The position numbers and the translations under genes are program-made. Of a stretch of DNA of 64,000 bases, positions 53,213-63,599 are shown in pieces. This stretch comes from an uncultured Algibacter sp. Its GTDB lineage: Bacteria > Bacteroidota > Bacteroidia > Flavobacteriales > Flavobacteriaceae. Position 1 is the first letter of the stretch. Every line of letters begins with the position of its first letter. The notes below the pieces were generated by a model. The model had not been told where the DNA came from. It saw only the letters and a program-made list of their open reading frames with translations, and searched no databases. The stretch is from assembly GCA_947499935.1 (NCBI GenBank), contig CANMQH010000007.1, forward strand, positions 121,347 through 185,346, read 5' to 3'.

Positions 53213-54827
53213 ATGAATAAACTCTCATTACTTATAATTATATACTTTCTCTGTAACAACTTAAGCCATTCACAAGAACTTGAGCCTATTAATACTTTAG
53301 CAAAAGAACAAGCAGATATTTATTTAAAAGATTTGCAAGTACATTATAAAAACGGAGATTATAAGCTCCATAAAGCTTATAGTGATTCGCTTTTGGGTAT
53401 TGCTAAACAACATAAGTTTACCAAAATGCATATTCTCGCATTAATAAATCAAGGCATCTATTTTAAAAATAGAAGTGAGCAGCAAAAAACCATAGAATTA
53501 TATCATCAAGCTTTAGAATTATGTAAACACATTCCAGAAGATTTTAGAACGAAAACGATTGTGCTCGTAAATATGGGTAACAGCTTTCAATATCGGTGCT
53601 CACGAAAAATCTATTAAAACGATGAAGCAGGTTCTTAAAATTACCGACAGTGTTACCGATGGTAAAATAATTAAAGCATCAGCTTACATATGCCTATCCA
53701 ATAACTACGAAACTTTTAAAGATTATGAAAACGTTTTGTTTTATGCTAACAAAGCAAAAATTATAGGAGAACAAACACATAATGAAAGTGTTTTATCTAC
53801 AGCTTACAATGCTATGAGTGACACTTATATAAGCAAGAAGGAATACAAAAAAGCTATAACAACATCTCTAGCTTCATTAAAACTCAAATATTTACAAAAA
53901 AGTACTAAAAAAAGAGCATCTGCACTATTAAATGCTGGGCATGGTTATTTTGGAATAAATGAACTTGATAAAGCCATTTTGTATTTTAATGAAGCTAAAC
54001 AAATAGCCAAAGATAAAGAGTTATTAGAGATACAAATGTATAGCCATAAATATCTTGCAAAAATTTACGAATTAAAAGGTGATTTTGAGACCTCGTATAC
54101 AGAACAAAAATTATATACTCAAACTAAAGATTTTATACAAAGGGATAAAAAAGATGCTGCTGTAGTAGATTTAAATAATGAAATCTCTAAAAGAGATAAT
54201 GAAATTAAAAAAACAAAACAAACACTACTATTTACAATCAAAAACAAAAAGCAACTCATTATTTGGGGAAGCATTTTTTGTGCTGTATTACTAATAGTAT
54301 TAGCCTTTTACATAAAACAAAAAAGAATTATACAAAAACAAGAACACAAATTAAAAGCACAATATGCCATCTTAGAACAGTCTTTTGAAACATTAGAAAC
54401 TAAAAGTAAAGAAAATGTTTTGAGCATTTCAAAAGATCATAAGCCTAAATTATCAGCTTATAAAAACTCATCATTAACCGAAGCTAAACGAATAGAGTAT
54501 AAAGAACATATTTTAAGCTACATGCAACAAGAAAAGCCATATTTAGATGGCTCCATAAGCCAAAGTGAATTGGCAAAAAAATTAAACCTCAGCACGCATC
54601 ATTTTTCAGAAATTCTAAATTTCACTTTTGAGCAAAATTTCTATAATTTTATAAATTCGTATCGTGTACTCGAAGCTAAAAACCTTATCAAAAATCCAGA
54701 ATATAAAGATGCCAAAATGATAGCCATTACATTTGATTCTGGTTTTAAAAGCAAAACATCGTTTAATAGAGTTTTTAAAATCTACACAGGTTTAACCCCT
54801 TCTCAATATCGTCAAAAATACGCGTAG
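53213..54827 (+). pseudogene. TPR / AraC-type membrane regulator, frameshifted
   Basis: Two frames make one protein. Frame 1 (53213-53617) has a signal-like start (LLIIIYFLCNNLSHSQ) and TPR repeats, then goes off course at NSFQYRCSRKIY. Skipping one base in the run ttt at 53585-53587 continues FNIGAHEKSIKTMKQVL into frame 2 (to 54827), which holds more TPRs, a membrane helix (KKQLIIWGSIFCAVLLIVLA region), a coiled linker and a C-terminal AraC-type HTH (SQSELAKKLNLSTHHFSEIL, ITFDSGFKSKTSFNRVFKIY, TGLTPSQYRQKYA). Joined length is 537 residues, a known flavobacterial plan. Cause: a sequencing error, real decay, or phase variation by a short T-run. Located 212 bases before the giant surface protein gene, its likely target. 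Confidence 0.82.
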
Positions 54828-54868
54828 TCAAATATTTTCTATTTTTTAATTCAAAGATAACCTGCAAT

Positions 54869-54925
54869 CTTATAATGTTATTATTATAAGATAACACCAA
54901 TTATTAGCTTGTAAAAAGCTTACAA
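54869..54925. promoter_or_regulatory. two inverted repeats upstream of the giant surface-protein gene
   Basis: cttataat-gttatt-attataag (54869-54890) and ttgtaa-aaagc-ttacaa (54909-54925) lie in the 212-base gap between the regulator and the surface protein. They may be a weak terminator for the regulator or binding sites for it; no T-run follows the second. Confidence 0.4.
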
Positions 54926-55039
54926 ACTACACTAAAAAAGCTATTTCAGTATCAAAAAGGTGCCACTCTATAAGTTGGAACGAATCTTATAACTATAATA
55001 TTTATTATTGTGTTTGTATAAAATACCCAACCAACAAAC

Positions 55040-58000
55040 ATGAAAAATCTACTAAGCTTTATTTTACTCTTTGCTTGTACTTCTCTATTTGCACAAACAG
55101 GTTTTACCGCTATTTGGGATACTCAAGAAATGGGATCTTCTGGTGATGACCAAATTACCATACCAACTAACCCTGCATTTACATATAATTATACTGTAGA
55201 TTGGGGAGATGGCTCATTAGAAAATAATATAACTGGAAACATTACACACACCTACGCCTCCATGGGTACTTATACTGTGGAAATAACAGGTGATTTTCCA
55301 GCCATTTATTTTAACAATACTGGAGATAAAGCCAAAATTATAGAAATTTTAAAATGGGGTAATATCTCGTGGCAATCTATGGAGAATGCTTTTTTTGGCT
55401 GTGAAAATCTAAATTTTGATGCCATAGATGCACCCGATTTATCTGGAGTTACTAGTTTAAAAAATATGTTTTTGAGCTGTCAGGTTTTTAATGGTATTGT
55501 TAATTCTTGGAATATTAGCACCATTACGGATATTTCTGGAATGTTTTCTAGAACTAGCTTTAATAGACCTGTAGCTAACTGGAATACTAGCGCCGTTACT
55601 AATATGTCACGTACGTTTTCAAGTTCTAGGTTTAATGAACCTTTAGATGGTTGGAATACCAATGCCGTAACGAACATGAGTCAAATGTTTAGCTCTGCAA
55701 CGGCTTTCAACCAAAATATAAATAGTTGGAGGGTAAATAATGTAACCAATATGTCGGGCATGTTTGGTACTGCAATAAATTACAACCAACCGCTAGATAA
55801 TTGGGATGTAGGGAATGTAACCGACATGTCATCTATGTTTGCAGACGCTAGAAAATTTAATCAAAATATTGATAATTGGAATACTGAAAATGTTACCAAT
55901 ATGCAAGGTATGTTTGATGGTAATACCAATACCGATTTTAACCAACCCCTTAATAGTTGGAATGTAAGCAATGTAGAGAATATGAGCAACATGTTTGTTT
56001 ATTGCCGTAATTTTAATCAACCACTAGACAAATGGAATGTTAGTAAGGTAACAGATATGAGTCATATGTTTGAAAGAGCCAATAGCTTTAATCAACCCAT
56101 TGGTAATTGGAATGTGAGTAACGTAACAGATATGAGCAAGATGTTTTTTCAATGCGCATCGTTCAACCAACCTTTAAACCAATGGAATGTAGGCAATGTT
56201 ACTGACATGAATGAGATGTTCAATTCTTGCATACTGTTTAATCAGCCCTTAGACTTATGGAATGTGAGTAAAGTTACCGATATGGAGGAAATGTTTATAC
56301 AGAATACTGTATTTAACCAACCGCTTAATACATGGGTTACCTCTAGTCTAACAAATATTAAAGCTATGTTCTTTAGAGCATCAGAATTTAACCAACCCAT
56401 ATCTAGTTGGGATGTAAGCGAGGTGGAAGAAATGACTAATTTCTTAAGGGATGCCAGCGCTTTTAATCAAAGTTTAGCTTCATGGGATATTACAAGTGCT
56501 ACCGAGATGTCTAATATGTTAAACAACACCAGCATATCTAAAGAAAATTATGATGAAACCTTAATTAGTTGGGCCGATAAAAATGTTAAAGACGATATAA
56601 ATTTAGGAGCACTAAGCCTAACATATTGCGATAGTCGTATTAAAAGGCAAGAGCTTATAGATAATCATAATTGGACGTTTAATGGTGACAAAGTTAACTG
56701 TACATTTGTGCTTTGCACCAATATTACATCACCTAAAGATGGCGATTTAAATGTACCAGCAAATTCTGATATACGATGGGATAGAGCCCCAAATGCCGAT
56801 GGTTATATTATAAGCATTAGAAGAGAAAACGATGCTGGAACAGTACTACAAGTTATCTACGATAAGGAAGATATTGGAAATACAGATGGCGTAACATTTA
56901 CTAACGAGTTTATTCCAGGTGATAATGTTTTTGTTACCCTCACACCATATAATAATGAGGGACCAGCTACAGATTGTCCCGAAATAAGATTTAAAACCAT
57001 ACCAAGTTGGGTTAATAGTCCTGATGCTTTTAAATTAACATTTGACACTAGAAATACAGACCGATCATCCTCTACTGCAAATCAACTAATCATTGAGACA
57101 GCTAGAAGTTTTACATATAATTATTCCATTGATTGGGGAGACAATCAATACGATAATAATGTGACTACCGAAATAACGCATACGTATTTAAACCCTGGTA
57201 TTTATACCATTTCCATTATAGGAGATTATCCAGCACACATTTATAATAGAACTGATAGGGATAATAAAAAATTGATTTCAGTAGATCAATGGGGTACACA
57301 ACCATGGAAAAGTATGGAAAAAGCCTTCTGGTTTTGCGATAATATGGAATACAACGCACCAGACGTACCAGATTTATCAAACGTTACTAGTATGGCTAGA
57401 ATGTTTAGAAGAAATAAGTTGTTTAATGGTAATATTAATAATTGGGATGTAAGTAATGTTATTAATATGGATAATATGTTTTATCAAACTGAGATATATA
57501 ATCAACCTTTAGATCAATGGGATGTTAGTAAAGTTACAAGAATGTCGGATATGTTTAATTCAGCAGACGCCTTTAATCAACCCTTAAACACTTGGAACGT
57601 TGGGAATGTTACAGACATGAGTGATATGTTTACTAGAGCCGAGAGTTTTAATCAGCCATTAAACAATTGGGATGTTGGTAGTGTAACTACTATGAAAAAA
57701 ATGTTCAATTATACATTATCATTTGATCAACCACTAGATAATTGGAATGTAGAGAAAGTTACTACCATGGAAGAAATGTTTGATAATGCCCAACAATTTA
57801 ATGGTGCTGTCAACAAATGGGATGTAAGTAATGTAACCAATATGACTAGTATGTTTAGGTCCGCAAGAAGCTTTAACCAACCTCTAGATAAATGGAATGT
57901 TGGTAATGTCACTACAATGAGAAACATGTTTAACCGCGCTTCAGTATTTAATCAGCTTATAAATACTTGGGATGTTACCAATGTAACTAACATGGGGTCT

Positions 58001-61000
58001 ATGTTTAATGCAGCATCTCAATTTAACCAACCTTTAGACCTGTGGGATGTCTCTTCTGTAACCAGTATGTCTAGCATGTTTTCATCTGCAACTTCGTTTA
58101 ATCAAAATATTAATAGCTGGAAAGTCACTAATGTTATAGTTATGTCTAGTATGTTTCAAAATGCTGTAGCGTTTAATCAACCACTTTTAAATTGGGATGT
58201 TAACTCGGTTGTATTCATGAATTCTATTTTTCAAGGTGCTACTACATTTAATCAGCCTATTGGTAATTGGAACGTCAGTGCCGTGGCTAACATGACTTCT
58301 ATGTTTGAAGATGCTGTAGCATTTAATCAACCTTTAAATTCATGGAATGTAAGCTCTGTTACATTAATGGGTGCTTTATTTAAAGGTGCTATTGCATTTA
58401 ACAATCCTATTAATTCATGGCAGGTTGGCTCTGTAACCAACATGGGGTTTATGTTTAACGAGGCCGTTAAATTTGACCACCCCCTAAGCAATTGGGGTAC
58501 AAGCGAAGTACTTATTATGGAAAGCATGTTTCATGATGCTAAAGTATTCAATCAAAATATAGATACTTGGGATGTAGATTTCGTAACCACTATGGAAGCT
58601 ATGTTTGAAGATGCCATAGCCTATAACCAACCTTTAAATTCATGGAATGTAGCTTCCGTTACAACCATGGAAAACATGTTTAAAAATGCTACGGTATTTA
58701 ATCAAGACATTAATAGTTGGAATGTGAGACGAGTAACTACAATGGAAGAGATGTTTAGTAACGCTACTGCATTCAATCAAAATCTAAATAATTGGCGTGT
58801 TACAGGTGTAAGTAACATGGACTTTATGTTTAATAATGCATTAGCCTATAATCAAGCCATGAACCAATGGGATTTAGGTAATGTAAGCATGCGCTTTACA
58901 TTTAACAATGCTACATCTTTAAATCAATATTTAGGAGATTGGAATGTTAGTAATGTTACGGATATGCGAGACATGCTAGACAATACCGCTTTAACACGAG
59001 AAAACTATGACAATACTTTAATCGCTTGGTCCAAACAAACGCTAACAAACGGTATTACTCTTGGAGCCGAAGGTTTACCATATTGTGATGCTTTAGAAGA
59101 ACGACAATCGATGATAAACAATTATGGTTGGACTATACAAGAGGATGTATTAGACTGCCCTATTCCAGCATGTACACAACTAATCTCACCAAAAGATAAC
59201 GATACCAATGTGCCTGTAAATACCAATATTGCTTGGGAACCTGCACTTTTTGCTAGAGGGTATAATTTAACTGTAGGAACTTCTCCTGGAAGTAATGATA
59301 TTGTAAATGATATAACCATTAATAATGAAACCTCTTATGAGTTTGCTACAGACTTTAATATTGGAGATGTTGTATATGTAACCATAACACCTTTTAATGA
59401 TAGTGGTCTGCCTACTCAACCTTGTACAGAAGAACGTTTTACCATATCAAATGATCCAGCAACCAAACCAGAATGTACAAACCTTTCTCAACCAATAAAT
59501 GATGCCACTGATGTATTAGTAACTACCAATTTAAGCTGGAATACAATTTCTAATGCAGATGGGTATAAATTAACAGTAGGTACAACACCAAAAGGTACAG
59601 ATATACTTAATCTGGAAGATGTTGGTAACCTTACTACATTGGATTTGGATACCAATCTTCCCGATGATAGCAATATTTATGTTACCATAACGCCCTACAA
59701 TGATCAAGGTGATGCAGAAAACTGTACAGAAGAACAATTTAAAACTGAATTAATTCCTGTACCTCCTGTTTGTACCAATCTAACAAGTCCAGCTAATAAT
59801 GCCATGGATGTCCCTGTTGATGCCAATTTAACATGGGAACCAGTATCAAACGCTACAGGCTATTTAGTTAATGTTGGTACAACATCTAAAGGTGTAGAAA
59901 TAGTAAATAATATAGATGTAGGCAATATGACTACTTATGATATACCAGAAGACTTGCTTGAAGACAGACTTTATTATGTTACTATTATCCCATATAATGA
60001 TACATTTGATGCTAAGGATTGTAATGAAGATGAAGAAACATTTAGAACAGGAAACTCTACGAGTCCACCTTCATGTACATCTTTAACGAGCCCAACTAAT
60101 ATTACTTTACCTGTATCTCCAGACACAAATTTAACTTGGACCCCAGTACCAAAAGCTACAGGCTACAAATTAACCATAGGAACAACCTCGGGAGGAACAG
60201 AAATTTTTACTGGTGATGTAAACAATATAACCTCTTATGACCCTATAGTTGACTTTCCTGAAAGCACAACTATTTATGTAAAAGTTACACCCTATAACAT
60301 AAATGGAGATGCTATTAATTGTCCCGAAGTAATTTTTACTACTAATGGTTCTCCAAAATGTACGACATTAAAAACACCTGCAAATTTGTCTACAAATATT
60401 GCAGTAGATACAAATATAGAATGGAACCCAAGTAACAATGCCAAAGGTTATAAATTAACCGTAATAGCAAGCCGCAGTACAGCAAATAATGTTACAGATT
60501 TAGAAATAACAACGGGTACAACATACAATTTTCCTGATAATTTTGAGCAAGGTGAAATGGTTACCGTTACTATTATACCTTATAATGATGTTGGTCAACC
60601 TATGACATGTACTCCAGAAAGCTTTACCATAATACCTCCACCATCACCTGTATGTACAACCTTAATAGCACCAGCAAATAATGCCATGGATATTACTCCT
60701 GGTACTAATATAGAATGGAGTGCAAGTGCTGGAGCAGACGGCTATAAGTTAACGGTTTTAGCCAGTAGCAGTATTGCTAATAATGTGACAAACCTTGATA
60801 TTACATCGGGTACAACTTATAATTTCCTTAATACCTTTAAGCAAGGTGAAACTGTTAGTGTTACTATCGTTCCTTATAACAAAACTGGCAATGCCACAGG
60901 ATGTACTACAGAAAGCTTCACTATAAAACCAGTTCCTGTTTGTACAAACTTAACAGCACCTACTAATGGAGATGTAAATGTTGCTATAAATACAAATATA

Positions 61001-62662
61001 ACATGGAACACCATTGCAGATGCTACAGGGTATAAAGTTACTGTTCTTGCAAGTAACAGTACAACAAACAATGGTACATTTAATGTAACAACAGGAAACA
61101 GTTATGCCTTTACTAATAATTTTAATCAAGGTGAAACCGTTACAGTAACTATTGTTCCTTATAACGACGTTGGTGATGCAAAAGGATGTACTTCAGAACG
61201 TTTTACAATCAAACCTATTCCATCATGTACTAGTTTAACAGCACCTAAAAATGAAGCAATTGATTTACCTTTAAATACGAACATTACTTGGAATGCAATC
61301 TCTATAGCAAACGGCTACACGTTAACCGTTCTTGCTAGTAGCAGTACTGTTAATAATGGGACATTTGATGTAACATCAGGAAATAGTTATGCTTTTCCAA
61401 ACGATTTTGAACAAGGTGAAACTGTTACCGTTACCATTACCCCATACAACGAAGTTGGCAAAGCTATTGGATGTACTTCGGAGCGTTTTACAATCAAGTC
61501 AGCACCTACATGTACCAACTTAATAAGTCCTGAAAATGGTGATTTTGTTCCCGATGTAAATGAAATTACATGGAACGCTGTTGATGGTGCAGATGGCTAT
61601 AAGTTGACCATAAATGCTGCCGATACCACAACTAATAACGAAACTAGTTTAGTAGTTATGGGTACTACGCATATATTCCCAAATGATTTTAATAAAAGAG
61701 AAGTCGTTACAGTAACTATTGTCCCATTCAACAATGTGGGTGATGCTATTGGATGCACACCAGAACGTTTTACTATTAGGCCTATACCCGAATGTACAGC
61801 ACTTATCACGTCTTTAAACGAAGCAACAGATATTGCAGTAACTACAGATATTTCTTGGAATGAAAGTTCTGATGCCGATGGCTATCGTATATCTATTGGT
61901 ACTTCACCAAATGGAAATGATATTGTAAACAATGAAGATGTAGCATCGTTAACACGCTATATATTAACTGATAATTTACCTTCTGAAACATTTATTTATG
62001 TAACAATTATACCCTACAATACATCGGGAGATGCCGTTGGGTGTACTTCGGGTCGATTTTTAACTGAGCTCATAGCTCCCGAGTGTGCTATAATGACTAG
62101 TCCTTTTAATGGGGAAACTCAAGTTGATGAAAATATTAGTATAGATTGGGATGAGGTAGAAAAAACAGATGGCTATCGTATCTCCATTGGTACAACACCT
62201 GGCGGAAACGATATTGTTAATAATCAAGATTTAGGTTTAACAACAAGTTACCAACACACAAGTGAATACCCTTCTGGTTCAGAAATATTTGTAAATATAG
62301 TACCTTATAATGCAAAGGGAGATGCTCTATCATGCGAAGAACAATCATTTACGACAGTAATTCCAGAAGATGAGACAAAGTATGGATTCTCTCCCGATGG
62401 TGATGGTGTTAACGAGTATTGGCATATTGATAACATAGAAAATCATCCACAAAATACAGTAACGATTTACAACCGTTGGGGTGATGAGGTTTTTAAAATT
62501 AATGGTTATGATAATGCGTCAAATGCTTTTAGAGGCATTGCAAATAAGAAAACCAATATGGGTGCTAATACGCTGCCTTCTGGAACATATTTTTTCCATC
62601 TTCAAGTCTCGGGCAACCATAATTATAAACAACTCAAGGGGTATTTAGTTTTAAAAAGATAA
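55040..62662 (+). CDS. giant BspA-like repeat surface protein with T9SS type B sorting domain
   Basis: A 2540-residue secreted protein. Signal peptide to about residue 18 (ACTSLFAQ). Module 1: PKD-like start (about 20-105), about 15 DUF285/BspA-type repeats of 25 residues (W-[DN]-V-x2-V-T-x-M-x2-M-F-x6-F-N-Q-P, about 110-510) and one Fn3-like domain (about 559-655). Module 2 repeats that order: PKD-like (about 664-745), about 21 BspA repeats (755-1331), then eleven Fn3-like domains of about 95 residues (1378-2437), each with two Cys (opening CT and closing GDA-x2-C). The end (about 2448-2540: YGFSPDGDGVNEYWHI ... IYNRWGDEVF) is the gliding-motility-type T9SS signal. It probably works as an adhesin or long surface fibre. 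Followed after 1 base by its PorP/SprF partner. Confidence 0.93.
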   Translation: MKNLLSFILLFACTSLFAQTGFTAIWDTQEMGSSGDDQITIPTNPAFTYNYTVDWGDGSLENNITGNITHTYASMGTYTVEITGDFPAIYFNNTGDKAKIIEILKWGNISWQSMENAFFGCENLNFDAIDAPDLSGVTSLKNMFLSCQVFNGIVNSWNISTITDISGMFSRTSFNRPVANWNTSAVTNMSRTFSSSRFNEPLDGWNTNAVTNMSQMFSSATAFNQNINSWRVNNVTNMSGMFGTAINYNQPLDNWDVGNVTDMSSMFADARKFNQNIDNWNTENVTNMQGMFDGNTNTDFNQPLNSWNVSNVENMSNMFVYCRNFNQPLDKWNVSKVTDMSHMFERANSFNQPIGNWNVSNVTDMSKMFFQCASFNQPLNQWNVGNVTDMNEMFNSCILFNQPLDLWNVSKVTDMEEMFIQNTVFNQPLNTWVTSSLTNIKAMFFRASEFNQPISSWDVSEVEEMTNFLRDASAFNQSLASWDITSATEMSNMLNNTSISKENYDETLISWADKNVKDDINLGALSLTYCDSRIKRQELIDNHNWTFNGDKVNCTFVLCTNITSPKDGDLNVPANSDIRWDRAPNADGYIISIRRENDAGTVLQVIYDKEDIGNTDGVTFTNEFIPGDNVFVTLTPYNNEGPATDCPEIRFKTIPSWVNSPDAFKLTFDTRNTDRSSSTANQLIIETARSFTYNYSIDWGDNQYDNNVTTEITHTYLNPGIYTISIIGDYPAHIYNRTDRDNKKLISVDQWGTQPWKSMEKAFWFCDNMEYNAPDVPDLSNVTSMARMFRRNKLFNGNINNWDVSNVINMDNMFYQTEIYNQPLDQWDVSKVTRMSDMFNSADAFNQPLNTWNVGNVTDMSDMFTRAESFNQPLNNWDVGSVTTMKKMFNYTLSFDQPLDNWNVEKVTTMEEMFDNAQQFNGAVNKWDVSNVTNMTSMFRSARSFNQPLDKWNVGNVTTMRNMFNRASVFNQLINTWDVTNVTNMGSMFNAASQFNQPLDLWDVSSVTSMSSMFSSATSFNQNINSWKVTNVIVMSSMFQNAVAFNQPLLNWDVNSVVFMNSIFQGATTFNQPIGNWNVSAVANMTSMFEDAVAFNQPLNSWNVSSVTLMGALFKGAIAFNNPINSWQVGSVTNMGFMFNEAVKFDHPLSNWGTSEVLIMESMFHDAKVFNQNIDTWDVDFVTTMEAMFEDAIAYNQPLNSWNVASVTTMENMFKNATVFNQDINSWNVRRVTTMEEMFSNATAFNQNLNNWRVTGVSNMDFMFNNALAYNQAMNQWDLGNVSMRFTFNNATSLNQYLGDWNVSNVTDMRDMLDNTALTRENYDNTLIAWSKQTLTNGITLGAEGLPYCDALEERQSMINNYGWTIQEDVLDCPIPACTQLISPKDNDTNVPVNTNIAWEPALFARGYNLTVGTSPGSNDIVNDITINNETSYEFATDFNIGDVVYVTITPFNDSGLPTQPCTEERFTISNDPATKPECTNLSQPINDATDVLVTTNLSWNTISNADGYKLTVGTTPKGTDILNLEDVGNLTTLDLDTNLPDDSNIYVTITPYNDQGDAENCTEEQFKTELIPVPPVCTNLTSPANNAMDVPVDANLTWEPVSNATGYLVNVGTTSKGVEIVNNIDVGNMTTYDIPEDLLEDRLYYVTIIPYNDTFDAKDCNEDEETFRTGNSTSPPSCTSLTSPTNITLPVSPDTNLTWTPVPKATGYKLTIGTTSGGTEIFTGDVNNITSYDPIVDFPESTTIYVKVTPYNINGDAINCPEVIFTTNGSPKCTTLKTPANLSTNIAVDTNIEWNPSNNAKGYKLTVIASRSTANNVTDLEITTGTTYNFPDNFEQGEMVTVTIIPYNDVGQPMTCTPESFTIIPPPSPVCTTLIAPANNAMDITPGTNIEWSASAGADGYKLTVLASSSIANNVTNLDITSGTTYNFLNTFKQGETVSVTIVPYNKTGNATGCTTESFTIKPVPVCTNLTAPTNGDVNVAINTNITWNTIADATGYKVTVLASNSTTNNGTFNVTTGNSYAFTNNFNQGETVTVTIVPYNDVGDAKGCTSERFTIKPIPSCTSLTAPKNEAIDLPLNTNITWNAISIANGYTLTVLASSSTVNNGTFDVTSGNSYAFPNDFEQGETVTVTITPYNEVGKAIGCTSERFTIKSAPTCTNLISPENGDFVPDVNEITWNAVDGADGYKLTINAADTTTNNETSLVVMGTTHIFPNDFNKREVVTVTIVPFNNVGDAIGCTPERFTIRPIPECTALITSLNEATDIAVTTDISWNESSDADGYRISIGTSPNGNDIVNNEDVASLTRYILTDNLPSETFIYVTIIPYNTSGDAVGCTSGRFLTELIAPECAIMTSPFNGETQVDENISIDWDEVEKTDGYRISIGTTPGGNDIVNNQDLGLTTSYQHTSEYPSGSEIFVNIVPYNAKGDALSCEEQSFTTVIPEDETKYGFSPDGDGVNEYWHIDNIENHPQNTVTIYNRWGDEVFKINGYDNASNAFRGIANKKTNMGANTLPSGTYFFHLQVSGNHNYKQLKGYLVLKR
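55367..56566 (+). repeat. BspA/DUF285 repeat array 1 (about 15 units of 75 bases)
   Basis: Units of 25 codons inside the giant gene with the core FNQPLxxWxVxxVTxMxxMF. One unit (near 55920) is two residues longer; the last unit runs into SKENYDETLISWADKN, the usual cap. Not a CRISPR array: the repeat is translated and degenerate. Confidence 0.9.
57301..59030 (+). repeat. BspA/DUF285 repeat array 2 (about 21 units of 75 bases)
   Basis: Same unit as array 1, again closed by a cap TRENYDNTLIAWSKQT. One unit (near 58870, NQWDLGNVSMRFTF) is shorter by one residue. The array is about six units longer than array 1. Confidence 0.9.
59171..62350 (+). repeat. eleven tandem Fn3-like domains with paired cysteines
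   Basis: Each of about 285 bases encodes CT-x-L-x2-P-x-N ... T-N-[IL]-x-W ... A-x-G-Y-[KR] ... V-T-I-x-P-Y-N-x2-G-[DQN]-x3-C-x3-[EQ]-x-F-x-T. Units 5 to 8 (about 60357-61500) are the most alike, sharing VLASSS and NNFNQGETVTVTI-type text. The two Cys per unit suggest one disulfide clamp per domain. Confidence 0.88.
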
Positions 62663-62663
62663 T

Positions 62664-63599
62664 ATGATTTTAAAAAGAAACATCATGTATAAAATCTCTA
62701 TTATAATGTTATCCGTATTAGTATATAATAGTGTACAAGCTCAACAAACTCCTGTTTTTGCAGAATATAATTATAATACATTTATAATAAATTCTGCCCA
62801 TGCTGGATTTAATGGTCAAACCGAAATAAATTTAACCAACTCTGGTTTTTTAAATAGTTTTGAAGGAAACCCTAAAAATCTAACACTAAGCTTTGATGCC
62901 CCTCTAAATGATGGAAAAATGGGTATCGGAGCAGGATATAGTCAAGATGAAATTGGAGTCACTAAAGCCACTTCTCTTTTTGCAGCTTATTCCTATAAAA
63001 TATTTTTTGATTTTAAAAGTAAAAGCAGACCATATTGGCAACACTACACGCCTACTGTACTTTCTTTTGGTTTGACAGGAGGTGCATTGCTTTATCGAGA
63101 TAATTTATTAAATTTAGGTATTGTTGACGACCCTAGGTTTCAAGAAAATATTAATGCTACAATACCAACTATGGGTGTTGGTTTTATGTTTAATTATGAT
63201 ACTTTTTATTTAGGTGTTTCTGCTCCTAATATTTTAGGAGACCGCTATGCCTCGGTAGATAACCTAAATCTAACAAGCCCCGTTTATGGTTATTTTGGTT
63301 ATCGTTTTTATACCAATTTTTTTGAGCATACGCTTATCAAACCCAATATATTACTAAAACAAGAACAAGGTGCTCCATTGCAATTGGACTTTAATGTATC
63401 GGTTAGTATAAATAACATGTTTGAAATTGGTACGGGTTATAGAACAAATTCCTCAATAAACTTTCTTGCTGGTGTTTATATCATAAAAAACATTAGAGCT
63501 ATTTATAATTATAATGCTGCTAATCGAGATAATCCCATAAATAATACTCATGGCCTAGCCTTAACCTTTAGATTGGGTGATGGGTTTGATGTAAAATAG
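62664..63599 (+). CDS. PorP/SprF family type IX secretion membrane protein
   Basis: A 311-residue outer-membrane barrel protein of the PorP/SprF family. The first residues MILKRNI may be extra; Met 8 (62685) begins a cleaner signal peptide (MYKISIIMLSVLVYNSVQAQ). The mature start QQTPVFAEYNYNTFIINSAHAG is the family hallmark, and repeated amphipathic strands follow to LALTFRLGDGFDV. SprF-like proteins pair one-to-one with type B T9SS cargo and help its export or attachment. The 1-base gap to the giant gene (TAA T ATG) supports coupled expression of cargo and partner. Confidence 0.93.
   Translation: MILKRNIMYKISIIMLSVLVYNSVQAQQTPVFAEYNYNTFIINSAHAGFNGQTEINLTNSGFLNSFEGNPKNLTLSFDAPLNDGKMGIGAGYSQDEIGVTKATSLFAAYSYKIFFDFKSKSRPYWQHYTPTVLSFGLTGGALLYRDNLLNLGIVDDPRFQENINATIPTMGVGFMFNYDTFYLGVSAPNILGDRYASVDNLNLTSPVYGYFGYRFYTNFFEHTLIKPNILLKQEQGAPLQLDFNVSVSINNMFEIGTGYRTNSSINFLAGVYIIKNIRAIYNYNAANRDNPINNTHGLALTFRLGDGFDVK

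Noticed and set aside
55367..59030. 75-base periodicity resembling a CRISPR or satellite array
   Set aside because: The frame is open throughout and the period encodes 25-residue BspA/DUF285 repeats; units are degenerate and there are no spacers or cas genes.
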